A DNA stretch of 64,000 bases, taken from Fusibacter_C sp942493125. Lineage in GTDB: Bacteria; Bacillota; Clostridia; Peptostreptococcales; Acidaminobacteraceae. Both the position numbers and the translations under genes were made by a program. The notes under the pieces were generated by a model that did not search any database, was not told the DNA's origin, and worked only from the letters and a program-made list of their open reading frames with translations. Location of the stretch: positions 744,001-808,000 of the forward strand of contig OW818667.1 of the NCBI GenBank assembly GCA_942493125.1. Direction: 5' to 3'. Position 1 is the first letter of the stretch; each line of letters opens with the position of its first letter. Shown in pieces: positions 1 through 8,702 of this stretch.

Positions 1-728
1 GCTTCAAGTAAGTCCGCTTCGTCGACAACGCCGCCTCTAGCAGTGTTGATGATGTAAACACCGTCTTTCATCATGTCGAATTGTTCTTTTTTGAGTGTTG
101 CACCTGTAACTTTATCGAAAGGAATGTGAAGCGAAATAAAATCGGCCACTTTTAAAAGGTCGTTCATTGGAAGATATTCAAATTGGCTATATTCTTCAAG
201 CTTGCCTCTTCTATTTGTGTAGACGACTTTCATGCCTAGCGCTTTTGCGCGGATAGCCACTTCATATGAAATTCTACCCATGCCGATCAAACCTAAAGTT
301 TTACCAGAAAGCTCAACACCGTTGTATTTGTTTTTGTTCCACTCGCCATTTCTCATAGTAAAATTCGAAATGTGAATAAAACGCGCAACTGCAAACATAT
401 GGCCGATTGCGAGTTCAGCTACGGCAGCACTGCTTGAATTTGGCGTGTTTTTAACAGTAAATCCGTTCTCTGCAGCATAGACATGATCTATGTTGTCAAT
501 ACCTACGCCAGCTCTAATCATAAGCTTAAGACGGCTGCCTTTAACTTGATCGATTAAATCTTTACGTAATTTTGTAGCTGATCTGATAACAACGACATCT
601 GAATCTTTAAGTTGCTCGATTAGCGCGTCGCCATCGTAATGCGTCGTATCCACTAAATGGCCTTGAGCAACCAATTGATCGACAGCACTTTTGTCCATTC
701 CGTCATTTGCTAAAATCTTTAATTGCAT
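1..728 (-). CDS. serA: D-3-phosphoglycerate dehydrogenase, 3' part beyond window
   Basis: NAD-dependent 2-hydroxyacid dehydrogenase, first step of serine synthesis (3-phosphoglycerate to 3-phosphohydroxypyruvate), cytosolic. About 242 residues are visible: an N-terminal substrate-domain start (MQLKILANDGMDK), the RAGVGIDNID motif, the Rossmann glycine motif GLIGMGRI and the NTARGG region. The C-terminus runs off the left edge. I chose the ATG at 728 because GGAGG lies 9 bases upstream of it; the in-frame ATG at 734 is only about 3 bases from that ribosome site. It follows a class V aminotransferase by 58 bases, so the two are probably co-transcribed and supply consecutive serine-pathway steps. 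The exact 2-hydroxyacid substrate is inferred from family and neighbour. Confidence 0.88.
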   Translation of the reverse strand, partial: MQLKILANDGMDKSAVDQLVAQGHLVDTTHYDGDALIEQLKDSDVVVIRSATKLRKDLIDQVKGSRLKLMIRAGVGIDNIDHVYAAENGFTVKNTPNSSSAAVAELAIGHMFAVARFIHISNFTMRNGEWNKNKYNGVELSGKTLGLIGMGRISYEVAIRAKALGMKVVYTNRRGKLEEYSQFEYLPMNDLLKVADFISLHIPFDKVTGATLKKEQFDMMKDGVYIINTARGGVVDEADLLE

Positions 729-786
729 CTTCATGTCCCTCCGATTCATAAACTAGGGCAATTGCTCGCAATTGCCCTGATTGTTA

Positions 787-1857
787 TTATAATCCAAGAA
801 TTTCTTCTATCACTGATAATAATGTTTTAAGTTCGTCCATAGAAGTATCTGCCATATGTGCAATACGGAACGTCAAGTCTTTCAATTTGCCATAACCATT
901 TGAAATAAGGTAGCCGCGTTTTCCAAGTTCTTTATTGAGATCTGATACGTTGATTTCTTTAGTGTTTCTGATCGTCGTCAACGTGTTTGATGCATATTTT
1001 TCCTCTGCTAACATTTCGAAGTGTTTGTTTGCCCACTCTCTTGTGACTTTCGCCATCTCTAAATGTCTTGCAAATCTGTTTTCAAGGCCTTCAGCTAATA
1101 TGTTATCAAGTTGATAATCAAGTGCGAACATATGTGCCAATGAAGGTGTTGATGGGTATTGATAATCTTTGTCTTTAATATATTGGTACATTTCTAACAA
1201 GTCGAAGTATAAACCTCTAAATTCAACTTGTTTCGCAGCTTCAATTGCTTTTTCAGAGATAGAACAAATTGAAAGACCTGCTGGTAAACCCAAGCATTTT
1301 TGAGTCGATGTGATACAGATATCCACGCCTAACTTATCTACTTCAATTTTTGTTCCGCCCATTGAGCTTACAGTGTCCATACAGAAAATGACATCAGGGT
1401 ATTTTTTAATGACTGCTGCAATTTCTTCAACAGGGTTCATAATCGCCGTTGATGTTTCGTTGTGAGTGATTGTAATTAAATCATATTTTCCAGTAGCTAA
1501 AGCTTCTTCAACCATTTCTGGTGTTGTAGGCTTGCCGAGTTCAGATTTGAAAATATCCGCAGGCACGTTGTTCGCTTGCGCCATTTTGTACCATCTGTCA
1601 CCAAATGCGCCAACTGAAAAAACAGCTGCTCTCTTGCGCGTACAAGATCTGATAGCACCTTCCATAAGACCACTACCTGATGAAGTCGATAACAAGATTT
1701 CGTTTTCAGTGTACATCACTTTTTTAAGTTTTTCTGAAATACTTCTTTGTAATGCAGACGCTTCTTTTCCTCTATGGCTGATCTGAGGAGTTGCCATCTT
1801 TAAAAGAACATCTTCTCTAACATCTACAGGACCTGGAATAAACAATTTCTTATGCAT
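787..1857 (-). CDS. class V PLP aminotransferase (phosphoserine or serine-glyoxylate type)
   Basis: 356 residues, fold type I aminotransferase of the alanine-glyoxylate / serine-pyruvate family. The PLP-binding lysine is visible in TSTQKCLG (K187) and the pyridine-binding aspartate in DTVSS (D161); FIPGPV near the N-terminus is the family signature. Standing directly ahead of serA, it most likely works as the phosphoserine aminotransferase, as class V enzymes do in organisms without canonical SerC; this is inferred from context, and an alanine-glyoxylate role is the alternative. The start is supported by GAGGTGATTTGA before the ATG. A promoter lies about 40-65 bases upstream. Confidence 0.85.
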   Translation of the reverse strand: MHKKLFIPGPVDVREDVLLKMATPQISHRGKEASALQRSISEKLKKVMYTENEILLSTSSGSGLMEGAIRSCTRKRAAVFSVGAFGDRWYKMAQANNVPADIFKSELGKPTTPEMVEEALATGKYDLITITHNETSTAIMNPVEEIAAVIKKYPDVIFCMDTVSSMGGTKIEVDKLGVDICITSTQKCLGLPAGLSICSISEKAIEAAKQVEFRGLYFDLLEMYQYIKDKDYQYPSTPSLAHMFALDYQLDNILAEGLENRFARHLEMAKVTREWANKHFEMLAEEKYASNTLTTIRNTKEINVSDLNKELGKRGYLISNGYGKLKDLTFRIAHMADTSMDELKTLLSVIEEILGL

Positions 1858-1893
1858 TCAAATCACCTCAAAATTATTATTTAAATCATGTTT

Positions 1894-1922
1894 ATCATAT
1901 CATTTTACACGATGAATAACAA
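1894..1922 (-). promoter_or_regulatory. promoter of aminotransferase-serA operon
   Basis: TTGTTA (1917-1922) and TATGAT (1894-1899) separated by 17 bases on the minus strand, upstream of a good ribosome site and the aminotransferase ATG. Confidence 0.55.
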
Positions 1923-1992
1923 TATTTGTCCCGGGAAGTTTTACCTTAAATCTTTAAATTAATTTCATATATTCAAATTTTGTTGTAAATAT

Positions 1993-2104
1993 GGAAGCTG
2001 CATAATTACTTAATAAGTCACAATACAAAGTTTCACATGGCAATAATGACTCTTTTACGTCATTTAATGAGAAAAATATCGACAATTGGAATTATGCAAT
2101 TTCC
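1993..2104. repeat. 112-bp intergenic element with inverted 17-bp ends
   Basis: The 322-base gap between the aminotransferase and degV carries GGAAGCTGCATAATTAC at 1993-2009 and an inverted relative, GGAATTATGCAATTTCC, at 2088-2104. The same end sequence bounds a 115-bp element between thrB and lysC and occurs singly elsewhere in the window. The interior is AT-rich, has no open frame of note and shows little similarity to the thrB-lysC interior. It could be a degenerate miniature inverted-repeat element or a pair of binding sites. Confidence 0.5.
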
Positions 2105-2143
2105 TTTAATAATTTTTTAACAAGTTCTTCCAGAGATAGTCAT

Positions 2144-2175
2144 AAAATAAGAAAGCCGCACCATATAGGTGCAGC
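2144..2175 (-). terminator. intrinsic terminator of degV
   Basis: On the minus strand GCTGCACC-TATAT-GGTGCGGC forms an 8-bp stem (one G-U pair) followed by TTTCTTATTTT, 5 bases after the degV stop. Confidence 0.8.
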
Positions 2176-2179
2176 TCGT

Positions 2180-3019
2180 TTAAAATGCTACAATGATGCC
2201 TTTTTTATCGGCATATAATGATGACAACCCTGCACATTTGAGATTGATGACTTCTTTAACTGTAGAAACAGTGCGAACACCTTCCTCAATTTGATTAGCG
2301 CGTTCAGGGTTCCCAACATGCGTAATCACGACGAGTTCTCTACCGTTTTTTGTCAAACCTTCTTGCATGAGTTCGACTAACCGTTGATAGGCTTTGTTTG
2401 TGTTTCTAACCTTTTCAAATAGCTTTATTTCACCATGACCATCTGCGCCCATAATTGGTAAAATGTTAAGCGTAGAGGCAATTAAGCCCTTCCATTTGGA
2501 AATTCTGCCGTTCTTGATCAAGTTGTCCAAAGATTCAGAGATGAACAGAACAGTTGTTTCACTGATGTATTCGGTTACCGTTTTGATGAGTTCTTCACTG
2601 GTAAAACCTTGTCTCTTAAAATCGTGAATTTTTCGAGCAACGAGCGTCTGTCCAGCAGCAGCCCCTAAAGAGTCAAAAACGTGAATGACTTTTTTTCCAG
2701 GGTTTTCAGAATCGTAAATATTTTTAGCGAGTATCGCGCTGTTGTAAGTACCACTTAATTTTGAAGAAATCGTCACTATGTAGACTTCATCTTCCTCCCC
2801 TTCGAAGTGCTCCAAGAAATCATTTGGGGACGGACAAGCGGTTTTAGGTGTTTCCACAGAAGCTTTCATCTCTTCTACAAATTGATCGACTTCAAGATGC
2901 GAATCGTCTATGAACTCTTTACCGTCGAGATATAGTTTGAATGGGACGAGTTCGGTTGGATATTGTGCCAAGAAAGACGCATCAACCTCTGTACTGCTAT
3001 CACCAACTATTTTATACAT
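2180..3019 (-). CDS. DegV family fatty-acid-binding protein
   Basis: 279 residues, the usual DegV length. It begins with the family's YKIVGDSSTEVD and has the TSCPS-like element TACPSPNDF and ITISSKLSGTYNSA. DegV/FakB proteins bind a fatty acid and present it to the kinase FakA for phosphorylation and use in phospholipid synthesis; the specific ligand cannot be read from sequence and no FakA is nearby. Monocistronic by layout: terminators lie on both sides. The ATG has AGGAGA 7 bases upstream. Confidence 0.88.
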   Translation of the reverse strand: MYKIVGDSSTEVDASFLAQYPTELVPFKLYLDGKEFIDDSHLEVDQFVEEMKASVETPKTACPSPNDFLEHFEGEEDEVYIVTISSKLSGTYNSAILAKNIYDSENPGKKVIHVFDSLGAAAGQTLVARKIHDFKRQGFTSEELIKTVTEYISETTVLFISESLDNLIKNGRISKWKGLIASTLNILPIMGADGHGEIKLFEKVRNTNKAYQRLVELMQEGLTKNGRELVVITHVGNPERANQIEEGVRTVSTVKEVINLKCAGLSSLYADKKGIIVAF

Positions 3020-3084
3020 AGAATCATCTCCTATATTTTAATAACACTATTATACGTTACTTCAAAATGATTTACAAATTGAAA

Positions 3085-3110
3085 TAAAAAAAACTGCCGA
3101 AAGGCAGTTT
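3085..3110 (-). terminator. terminator of the tdh-ftcD-hutI-fchA operon
   Basis: AAACTGCC-TTTC-GGCAGTTT with a TTTTTTTT tail on the minus strand, 12 bases after the fchA stop. It separates the folate/histidine operon from degV. Confidence 0.85.
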
Positions 3111-3122
3111 ATAATTAACAGT

Positions 3123-3740
3123 TTATAAGTCAGACAGTTTAAGAATCTCAGCTTCACGTTGATTTGCCAATTTTTCAAGTGCCTTGACGCGAATCTTCAT
3201 AGCGTCGACATAAGATTCATCCTTAATCGAACCAAGGTTGATTTTGACGTTGTATAGAGCTGATAAAATAGCCGTTCTAGCCATCATAGCAGCTACTAAT
3301 GCATCTGTTTGTGCATTTGCATTACCAGATTTGACAAGGAATGCAATATCATCAAACAAAACAGCTGTTTTCTCTGCCACTTCAAGCGGCACAGAAGCAG
3401 CATACTTCATGCCATCTTGAATTAATTGTGCACGATGTGCCTTTTCTTCATCGGTCTCTTTAGGCAACTTGTAGGCTTTCATAACACTATCAAATGAATT
3501 GGCATCCTTATCGATCATGTCGACAAATGTTTGCTTGTGTTCTGCCATTTTAGCTGCAACAGCAGTCATTTGTTCTGAAACTTCTTCATAGTTTTTTTTG
3601 CCAACTGTCAAGTTTGCCACCATGCCAGAAAGAGCTGATGCCAACGCTGAAGAGAGTGCTGCAACACTTCCGCCACCTGGAACAGGTTCACTTGATTCAA
3701 GTTGATTGATAAATGCTTGTAATCCTAAATCTTTTAACAT
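3123..3740 (-). CDS. fchA: formimidoyl-THF cyclodeaminase / methenyl-THF cyclohydrolase
   Basis: 205 residues matching the cyclodeaminase/cyclohydrolase (FTCD C-terminal) family, with the PVPGGGSVAALSSALASAL folate-site segment at about residues 19-37. It converts 5-formimino-THF to 5,10-methenyl-THF with release of ammonia, completing the histidine-derived one-carbon transfer started by FtcD. In vertebrates the two activities are fused; here they are separate genes of the same operon. The start has GGGAGGT 4 bases before the ATG. A pure methenyl-THF cyclohydrolase role (FchA of acetogens) cannot be excluded, but the hut neighbours favour the cyclodeaminase reading. Confidence 0.88.
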   Translation of the reverse strand: MLKDLGLQAFINQLESSEPVPGGGSVAALSSALASALSGMVANLTVGKKNYEEVSEQMTAVAAKMAEHKQTFVDMIDKDANSFDSVMKAYKLPKETDEEKAHRAQLIQDGMKYAASVPLEVAEKTAVLFDDIAFLVKSGNANAQTDALVAAMMARTAILSALYNVKINLGSIKDESYVDAMKIRVKALEKLANQREAEILKLSDL

Positions 3741-3782
3741 ACCGACCTCCCAATATTATGGTTGATGCATTTACTTAGCTGA

Positions 3783-5054
3783 TTATAAAGGTAGATTGTT
3801 CTCCTTATCGAGAATCAAGACACCGTTTTTGATTACTTTTTCAACTGTGCTCACAGCGATATGATACGGTAAAAACTTGTAAGATGGAAACTCATGAATG
3901 ACTAAATCCGCTTTCTTACCGATGTCGATACTGCCGATCTGATCCGCTCTATCAAGTGCTGCAGCACCGTTGATCGTCAATGCTGTGATCGTTTCTTCTA
4001 TGGTCATGCCCATTTGATTGGTCGCAAGTGCGATCAATAAAGGTATGGATTCAGTGAAGCAACTTCCAGGATTGAAATCCGTAGAAAGCGCGACAATTAA
4101 TCCATTGTCAATCATATAGCGTGCGCGTGCGTAATGTTCTTTAAGGGAAAACGCCGTACACGGCAACAGCGTTGCAACGACCCCGGCTTCTTTCATAGCA
4201 GCAATGCCAGCATCTGATGCCTGTAACAAATGATCTGCTGAAATAGCGCCAAGTTCAGCTGCAAGCTCAGCGCCACCCAATTGCACGATTTCATCCGCGT
4301 GTATTTTGATTTTAAAGCCCAGTTTTCTTGCTGCATTTAAAAAACGACGCGACTGCTCAATTGAAAAGATATTCGCTTCACAGAAAATGTCTGCAAATTC
4401 TGCAAGACCTCTCTCATCCACAATTGGAAGTACTTTCTCGATCATGAAATCGATGAAAGCTTCTGGATCCTCTTTATAGGCAGCCGGGCGCGCATGCGGA
4501 CCAAGAAAAGTCGTGATAATATCTAGTGAATGTAGTTTATTGAGCTCTTTCATGACTTCAAGCTGCTTGATTTCAGTATCGAGGTCCAGACCATAACCGC
4601 TCTTACCTTCCACTGTCGTCACACCAAATCCCGTCATGGAATTTAAACGTTTGATGCCCACTTTGATCAGGTCTTCCTTCGAAGTTGTCATAGTGCCTTT
4701 AACAGAGTTTATGATTCCGCCACCTTTAGCCATGATGTCCATATAGGCGACACCATTTAAGCGCCAATTATATTCTTCTTCACGATAGCCGCCAAAGACG
4801 AAATGCGTATGAGAATCGACAAAGCCAGGTAAAACGCACTTGTTCGTTGCATCGATGATACTAAATCCTTTTGAGGCATACTCTTCTAGATTTAATGGAT
4901 CCGAGGTGATTTTTGTGATAATGCCATCTTCGACAATGACAGAAGCGTTTTGCACGACTTTTAAGTCCTGCATTTGTGCGCCTGCCTTTCCTTTAAAACC
5001 ACTGCATGTTACGACTTCAGATGCGTTATAAATGACTAAGCTTCTTTTTTTCAT
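3783..5054 (-). CDS. hutI: imidazolonepropionase
   Basis: 423-residue amidohydrolase that opens 4-imidazolone-5-propionate to N-formimino-L-glutamate, the third step of histidine degradation. Metal and substrate motifs are visible: DSHTHFVFGG, KIHADE and STDFNPGS. The C-terminal strand region (KADLVIHEF) is typical of amidohydrolases. It starts 3 bases after the ftcD stop, so the two are translationally close. Histidase and urocanase, the first two steps, are not in this window. Confidence 0.95.
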   Translation of the reverse strand: MKKRSLVIYNASEVVTCSGFKGKAGAQMQDLKVVQNASVIVEDGIITKITSDPLNLEEYASKGFSIIDATNKCVLPGFVDSHTHFVFGGYREEEYNWRLNGVAYMDIMAKGGGIINSVKGTMTTSKEDLIKVGIKRLNSMTGFGVTTVEGKSGYGLDLDTEIKQLEVMKELNKLHSLDIITTFLGPHARPAAYKEDPEAFIDFMIEKVLPIVDERGLAEFADIFCEANIFSIEQSRRFLNAARKLGFKIKIHADEIVQLGGAELAAELGAISADHLLQASDAGIAAMKEAGVVATLLPCTAFSLKEHYARARYMIDNGLIVALSTDFNPGSCFTESIPLLIALATNQMGMTIEETITALTINGAAALDRADQIGSIDIGKKADLVIHEFPSYKFLPYHIAVSTVEKVIKNGVLILDKENNLPL

Positions 5055-5057
5055 TAT

Positions 5058-5951
5058 CTACTCCATTATTCTTTTTTCTAATACTTGATCGTAAGAAAAA
5101 TTCTCTATGCCTAAATAGTATTCAGCTGTTCCAATTAAAGCGTCCATTGGTACAAGTCCAACAATTTCACTACCTACAATAGAAACGCCATATCTTTGCG
5201 CTTCGATTCTAACGAGTTCGAATGCTCTATATAGAGGTGTTTTCGTAAAGTCAGTCATATTCATGGAAATTTGTACGATGCCTCTTTCTTCAAGTGCTAT
5301 ACCTAAAGCTTTGCAATATCTCAAGCCACCACTTAAATGTCTCACGTTTTTAGCGATTTTGTTTGCAAGCTCCAAATCGTTTGTATTTAAATTCACATTG
5401 AACGCTACAAGTGGCATTCTAGCGCCGATAGCAGTAATACCTGCCGTCGGATGGATTTCAGTACCAAAATCAGGCTTCCACTCTGGAGTCTTGACTTTTT
5501 CACTCATGCCTTCAAATTGACCTTTTCTAATGTTTGCCAAATTTTCACGATCTGACGACGAAGCCGATTTTTCATATAAAAAGCTTGGCACGCCATGTGT
5601 TGCGTATACTGCTTCAGCAACCTCTTTGGAAAGCGCGATACACTCTTCCATTGTCGCATTTTTAATTGGGATAAATGGAATGACGTCTGTTGCACCCATA
5701 CGTGGATGTTGACCTTCATGCTTTGTCATGTCGATGAGTTTTGCAGCAAGTCCAACCGCTTCGATTACGGCAGCTTTGAGTGCTTCTTTTTCACCAACGA
5801 CTGTCACAACGACGCGGTTGTGATCTTCATCGTTGCTATAATCCAATAATTTAACGCCTTCTTTGCCTCTAAATGGTGCAATAATCTGCTCAATTTTTGC
5901 TAAATCTCTGCCCTCGCTAAAATTCGGGACACATTGAATAATTTGATGCAT
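5058..5951 (-). CDS. ftcD: glutamate formimidoyltransferase
   Basis: 298 residues; transfers the formimino group from formiminoglutamate to tetrahydrofolate. The N-terminal QCVPNFSEGRD, the HPRMGATDVIPF loop and TAIGARMPL are characteristic of the formiminotransferase domain. I start it at the ATG at 5951 (MHQIIQ), which has GGAGG with 5-6 bases spacing; an upstream in-frame TTG at 5963 overlaps that ribosome site and is rejected. The cyclodeaminase domain is a separate gene (fchA) downstream, with hutI between them. Confidence 0.93.
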   Translation of the reverse strand: MHQIIQCVPNFSEGRDLAKIEQIIAPFRGKEGVKLLDYSNDEDHNRVVVTVVGEKEALKAAVIEAVGLAAKLIDMTKHEGQHPRMGATDVIPFIPIKNATMEECIALSKEVAEAVYATHGVPSFLYEKSASSSDRENLANIRKGQFEGMSEKVKTPEWKPDFGTEIHPTAGITAIGARMPLVAFNVNLNTNDLELANKIAKNVRHLSGGLRYCKALGIALEERGIVQISMNMTDFTKTPLYRAFELVRIEAQRYGVSIVGSEIVGLVPMDALIGTAEYYLGIENFSYDQVLEKRIME

Positions 5952-6026
5952 GGCAACCTCCAATTTATAAAAATTCAGTTCCAGTATAAAGTCGAATCGT
6001 CTATTTTTCGACCATATGAAAAATCA

Positions 6027-6980
6027 TTATAACTCGAGTTTGATGCGTAACTGTGTTAACATATCTTCTGTCATTTTTGCAAGATCGTATTTTGGATTCC
6101 AATTCCACTCTTTACGTGCACAAGTGTCATCTAAAGAATTTGGCCATGAATTTGCGATGTCCTGTTTGATAAGATCTACGCTGTAATCCATTTCAAATTC
6201 TGGAATGTGTTTTTGAATTTCTTTTTTGATGTCTTCAGGACAAAAACTCATCGCTGTGATATTGAATGCATTTCTATGAATGAGTTTAGCTGGGTCCGCT
6301 TCGCACATTTGAATCATTGCATCTATCGCATCCGGCATGTACATCATGTCCATATAGGTATCTGCTGCAAGGTTGCACGTGAATTTTTTGTTTTTAAGTG
6401 CTTCATAATAGATGTGAACTGCATAGTCTGTCGTTCCGCCACCTGGAAGTGCTTTATAAGAAATTAGGCCAGGAAAACGTACGCCTCTTGTATCCACGCC
6501 ATATTTTTTGAAGTAATAGTCGCATAACAATTCGCCAGCAACTTTTGAAACGCCATAGATTGTCGTTGGTCTTTGAATCGTATCTTGTGGTGTGAAGTCT
6601 GCAGGTGTCGTCGGTCCAAATGCTGCGATTGAACTCGGCGTAAATACCATTGCTCCAGTAAGTCTTGCAACTTCAAGGCAATTGTATAAGCCGTTCATGT
6701 TAACATCCCATAAGAGTTGTGGATTAGCTTCACCAACAGCAGATAGCAGTGCAGCTAAATTCATGATTGTATCGATTTCATATTTTACGACGAGTTCCAT
6801 CAATCGATCGTAGTCTTTTACATCGAGGAGTTCAAATATACCCACATCTTCAACGGGTCCATTTTTACAATGACGGATATTTGTCGCTACCACGTTCTCT
6901 ACACCATAAATTCTTCTCAAGGTCTCTGTGAGTTCAGTACCAATTTGTCCACAAGCCCCAGTTATTAGTATTTTTTTCAT
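6027..6980 (-). CDS. tdh: L-threonine 3-dehydrogenase, extended SDR type
   Basis: 317 residues, NAD-binding Rossmann fold (GACGQIG at 8-14) with the catalytic YGVSK (Y142, K146) and the serine of TPSSIAAFGP. The GGTTDYAVHIYYEAL stretch is typical of the short-chain-type threonine dehydrogenases rather than of sugar-nucleotide epimerases. It oxidises threonine to 2-amino-3-ketobutyrate, which is normally split by Kbl to glycine and acetyl-CoA; kbl is not visible here. Head gene of an operon with ftcD-hutI-fchA (gap 75 bases), linking threonine and histidine catabolism. GGGGAG lies 6 bases before the ATG. A related UDP-sugar epimerase is the less likely alternative. Confidence 0.85.
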   Translation of the reverse strand: MKKILITGACGQIGTELTETLRRIYGVENVVATNIRHCKNGPVEDVGIFELLDVKDYDRLMELVVKYEIDTIMNLAALLSAVGEANPQLLWDVNMNGLYNCLEVARLTGAMVFTPSSIAAFGPTTPADFTPQDTIQRPTTIYGVSKVAGELLCDYYFKKYGVDTRGVRFPGLISYKALPGGGTTDYAVHIYYEALKNKKFTCNLAADTYMDMMYMPDAIDAMIQMCEADPAKLIHRNAFNITAMSFCPEDIKKEIQKHIPEFEMDYSVDLIKQDIANSWPNSLDDTCARKEWNWNPKYDLAKMTEDMLTQLRIKLEL

Positions 6981-7140
6981 TTAGCGCTCCCCTTATAAAA
7001 TTATTTGAATCTTTAAAATCCTTTAGTCATATCTATTTTACATGATAGATGATAAGAGTAAACAACTCTTTTTACAAAAGATTTTAACATTTATTAATCT
7101 TTTGACATTTTTGACACAATTCGATACGCCTGAAACGCTC

Positions 7141-7428
7141 TTAGAGCCAAACGATTTTTCCAATCCATAAAAAATAAAAAACGGCCGCTGTGTACATACA
7201 GATACCAAGTGTTGGTATCACTTTAAATTTCATCTTAGATAGCTTATGCTTAAAGAATATCATGCCCATCATCAGCCCGATCCCACCACCAAATATCGAA
7301 AAACTAAGCAGAAAACTCTCAGATAATCGCCATTTATTTTTAATGGCATACGATTTGTCGAACATCATTGCGACACATGCCGCAAGGTTTATCACGACAA
7401 AAAACATTGCTATTACAATTAAATCCAT
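7141..7428 (-). CDS. DUF1294 small membrane protein
   Basis: 95 residues with about three hydrophobic segments. The central WRLSESFLL...FGGGIGLMMGM...FKHK pattern is the DUF1294 (YsdA-like) signature; function unknown, inner membrane. I place the start at the ATG at 7428, with GGAGGG just upstream. The longer frame from 7461 begins in the MIQFP palindromic motif and would bury the ribosome site, so it is rejected. It is divergent from mgtC. Confidence 0.75.
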   Translation of the reverse strand: MDLIVIAMFFVVINLAACVAMMFDKSYAIKNKWRLSESFLLSFSIFGGGIGLMMGMIFFKHKLSKMKFKVIPTLGICMYTAAVFYFLWIGKIVWL

Positions 7429-7527
7429 AGTCCCTCCGCTCATATAAGGAAATTGAATCATTTCCTAAATTGATTACATTAACATATATATTTTTTAGAA
7501 AAAAGGGTATAATTCATAGTATAGCAT

Positions 7528-7557
7528 TTGACACCTTAACACAAGATAAGCTAAGAA
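7528..7557 (+). promoter_or_regulatory. probable mgtC promoter
   Basis: TTGACA (7528-7533) with TAAGAA (7552-7557) after an 18-base spacer, 21 bases before the mgtC start and just upstream of its AGGAGG. Confidence 0.4.
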
Positions 7558-7578
7558 TTCAAATAGGAGGGCGAACGC

Positions 7579-8010
7579 ATGGAACTTCAACTTGAAAGCA
7601 TCATAAAAATTTTAATCGCCGTCCTAGTGGGCGGATTAATTGGACTAGAAAGAGAGTCTGCCAGTAGACCTGCAGGTCTTAGAACGCATATATTGGTTTG
7701 TGTCGCCAGTGCGATGGTAATGGACATGAATCTCATGATGGCCAAAGAATATTTCAATGCCGATCCGATGCGTTTGGGCGCACAAGTCATCAGCGGTATG
7801 GGATTTCTTGGTGCAGGAACGATTATAAAAGAAGGGGCCAGCGTTAAGGGTCTGACAACTGCTGCCGGTCTTTGGTCTGTCGCATGTCTCGGTTTGGTCG
7901 TAGGTTCCGGACAATTTCTCATGGCACTATTTGCTGCACTCGTGATGTTGATTACGTTAAAAACATTTAATCAACTTGAAATCAAGTATTCAAAAAACAA
8001 AAAAAAATAG
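7579..8010 (+). CDS. MgtC/SapB family membrane protein
   Basis: 143 residues, four predicted membrane helices. GGLIGLERESASRPAGLRTH and GMGFLGAGTII...VKGLTTAAGLW are the conserved MgtC N-domain motifs. Only the membrane domain is present; the C-terminal ACT-like domain of enterobacterial MgtC is absent, as in most Bacillota homologues. Family roles include inhibition of ATP synthase and survival at low magnesium; which applies here is unknown. Single gene with its own promoter and terminator. Confidence 0.88.
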   Translation: MELQLESIIKILIAVLVGGLIGLERESASRPAGLRTHILVCVASAMVMDMNLMMAKEYFNADPMRLGAQVISGMGFLGAGTIIKEGASVKGLTTAAGLWSVACLGLVVGSGQFLMALFAALVMLITLKTFNQLEIKYSKNKKK

Positions 8011-8016
8011 TGTCAT

Positions 8017-8055
8017 AAACAGCTCAGTGATCAAAAGTCACTGAGCTGTTTTTCT
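8017..8055 (+). terminator. terminator of mgtC
   Basis: AAACAGCTCAGTGA and its exact reverse complement separated by 7 bases, followed by TTTTTCT. The stem overlaps the stop region of the convergent receiver gene, so it may serve both directions. Confidence 0.85.
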
Positions 8056-8528
8056 CTAAGTATTTGGTTAATGCGCTTCAATTGGTTGTTTTCTTGGATT
8101 AGACCTTTGTTTTGTAGAATTAATTGTTCCTTATCGTGAATCAACAAATTACGCGTTTCAATCTCAGACAATACTGATTTAACACGTACGGCAAACTCGA
8201 TTTTATTGAACGGTTTATGGATATAGTCGACAGCGCCAAGCTCAAAGCATTCTTTTAGAATCTGAAGATCATCTATTGTCGTCAACATGATTACCCTTGT
8301 GTGCTTTAACAATTCTCTTTCCACTAAAATTTTTAAAAAATCAACACCTGTCAGTCCGGGCATGATGATATCCAATAATACGAGATCCACAGAGCTGTAT
8401 TCGAGAATTTCTAATGCCTCCTCCCCACTCAAACAGGTTGTGATCTCATCTGCAAGCTTATACTCTAAAAGGGCATCGCAAGCAATTTTTGTGTTGAGTT
8501 TACTGTCATCGACGATTAGTATGTTCAT
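8031..8528 (-). CDS. CheY-like response regulator with C-terminal coiled coil
   Basis: 165 residues. The receiver domain occupies about 1-122 and is complete: acidic pair D7/D8, phospho-acceptor D53 in VLLDIIMP, threonine in MLTT and K105-P106 in HKPF. Residues 128-160 form a charged, leucine-spaced coiled coil (LIHDKEQLILQNKGLIQENN...) instead of a DNA-binding or enzymatic output. It probably signals by dimerisation or by docking to a partner kinase or chemotaxis-type target; no partner is adjacent. AGGAGG lies 4 bases from the ATG. Confidence 0.85.
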   Translation of the reverse strand: MNILIVDDSKLNTKIACDALLEYKLADEITTCLSGEEALEILEYSSVDLVLLDIIMPGLTGVDFLKILVERELLKHTRVIMLTTIDDLQILKECFELGAVDYIHKPFNKIEFAVRVKSVLSEIETRNLLIHDKEQLILQNKGLIQENNQLKRINQILREKQLSDF

Positions 8529-8652
8529 AAAGCCTCCTAACTATATTCTTAATTTGTATAAATATGTATCTAAATATGTCATAAGACTTTAGTCTTAGGT
8601 AGTACGATTTTCTTCATTGGTCAATAAATACCCCATTGTTTCAAATGAAATC

Positions 8653-8683
8653 AAAAAGCATCAATGCAATTTTGCATTGATGC
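8653..8683 (-). terminator. terminator of asnS
   Basis: GCATCAATGC and its perfect inverted copy around AATTTT, followed on the minus strand by TTTTTGATT; 20 bases after the asnS stop. Confidence 0.85.
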
Positions 8684-8702
8684 CTATTTTTATCTTTAAT
8701 TA

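Noticed and set aside
1466..1786. Plus-strand frame opposite the aminotransferase gene
   Set aside because: Shadow of the coding strand with no ribosome site or family resemblance; the same applies to the other overlapping frames opposite real genes.
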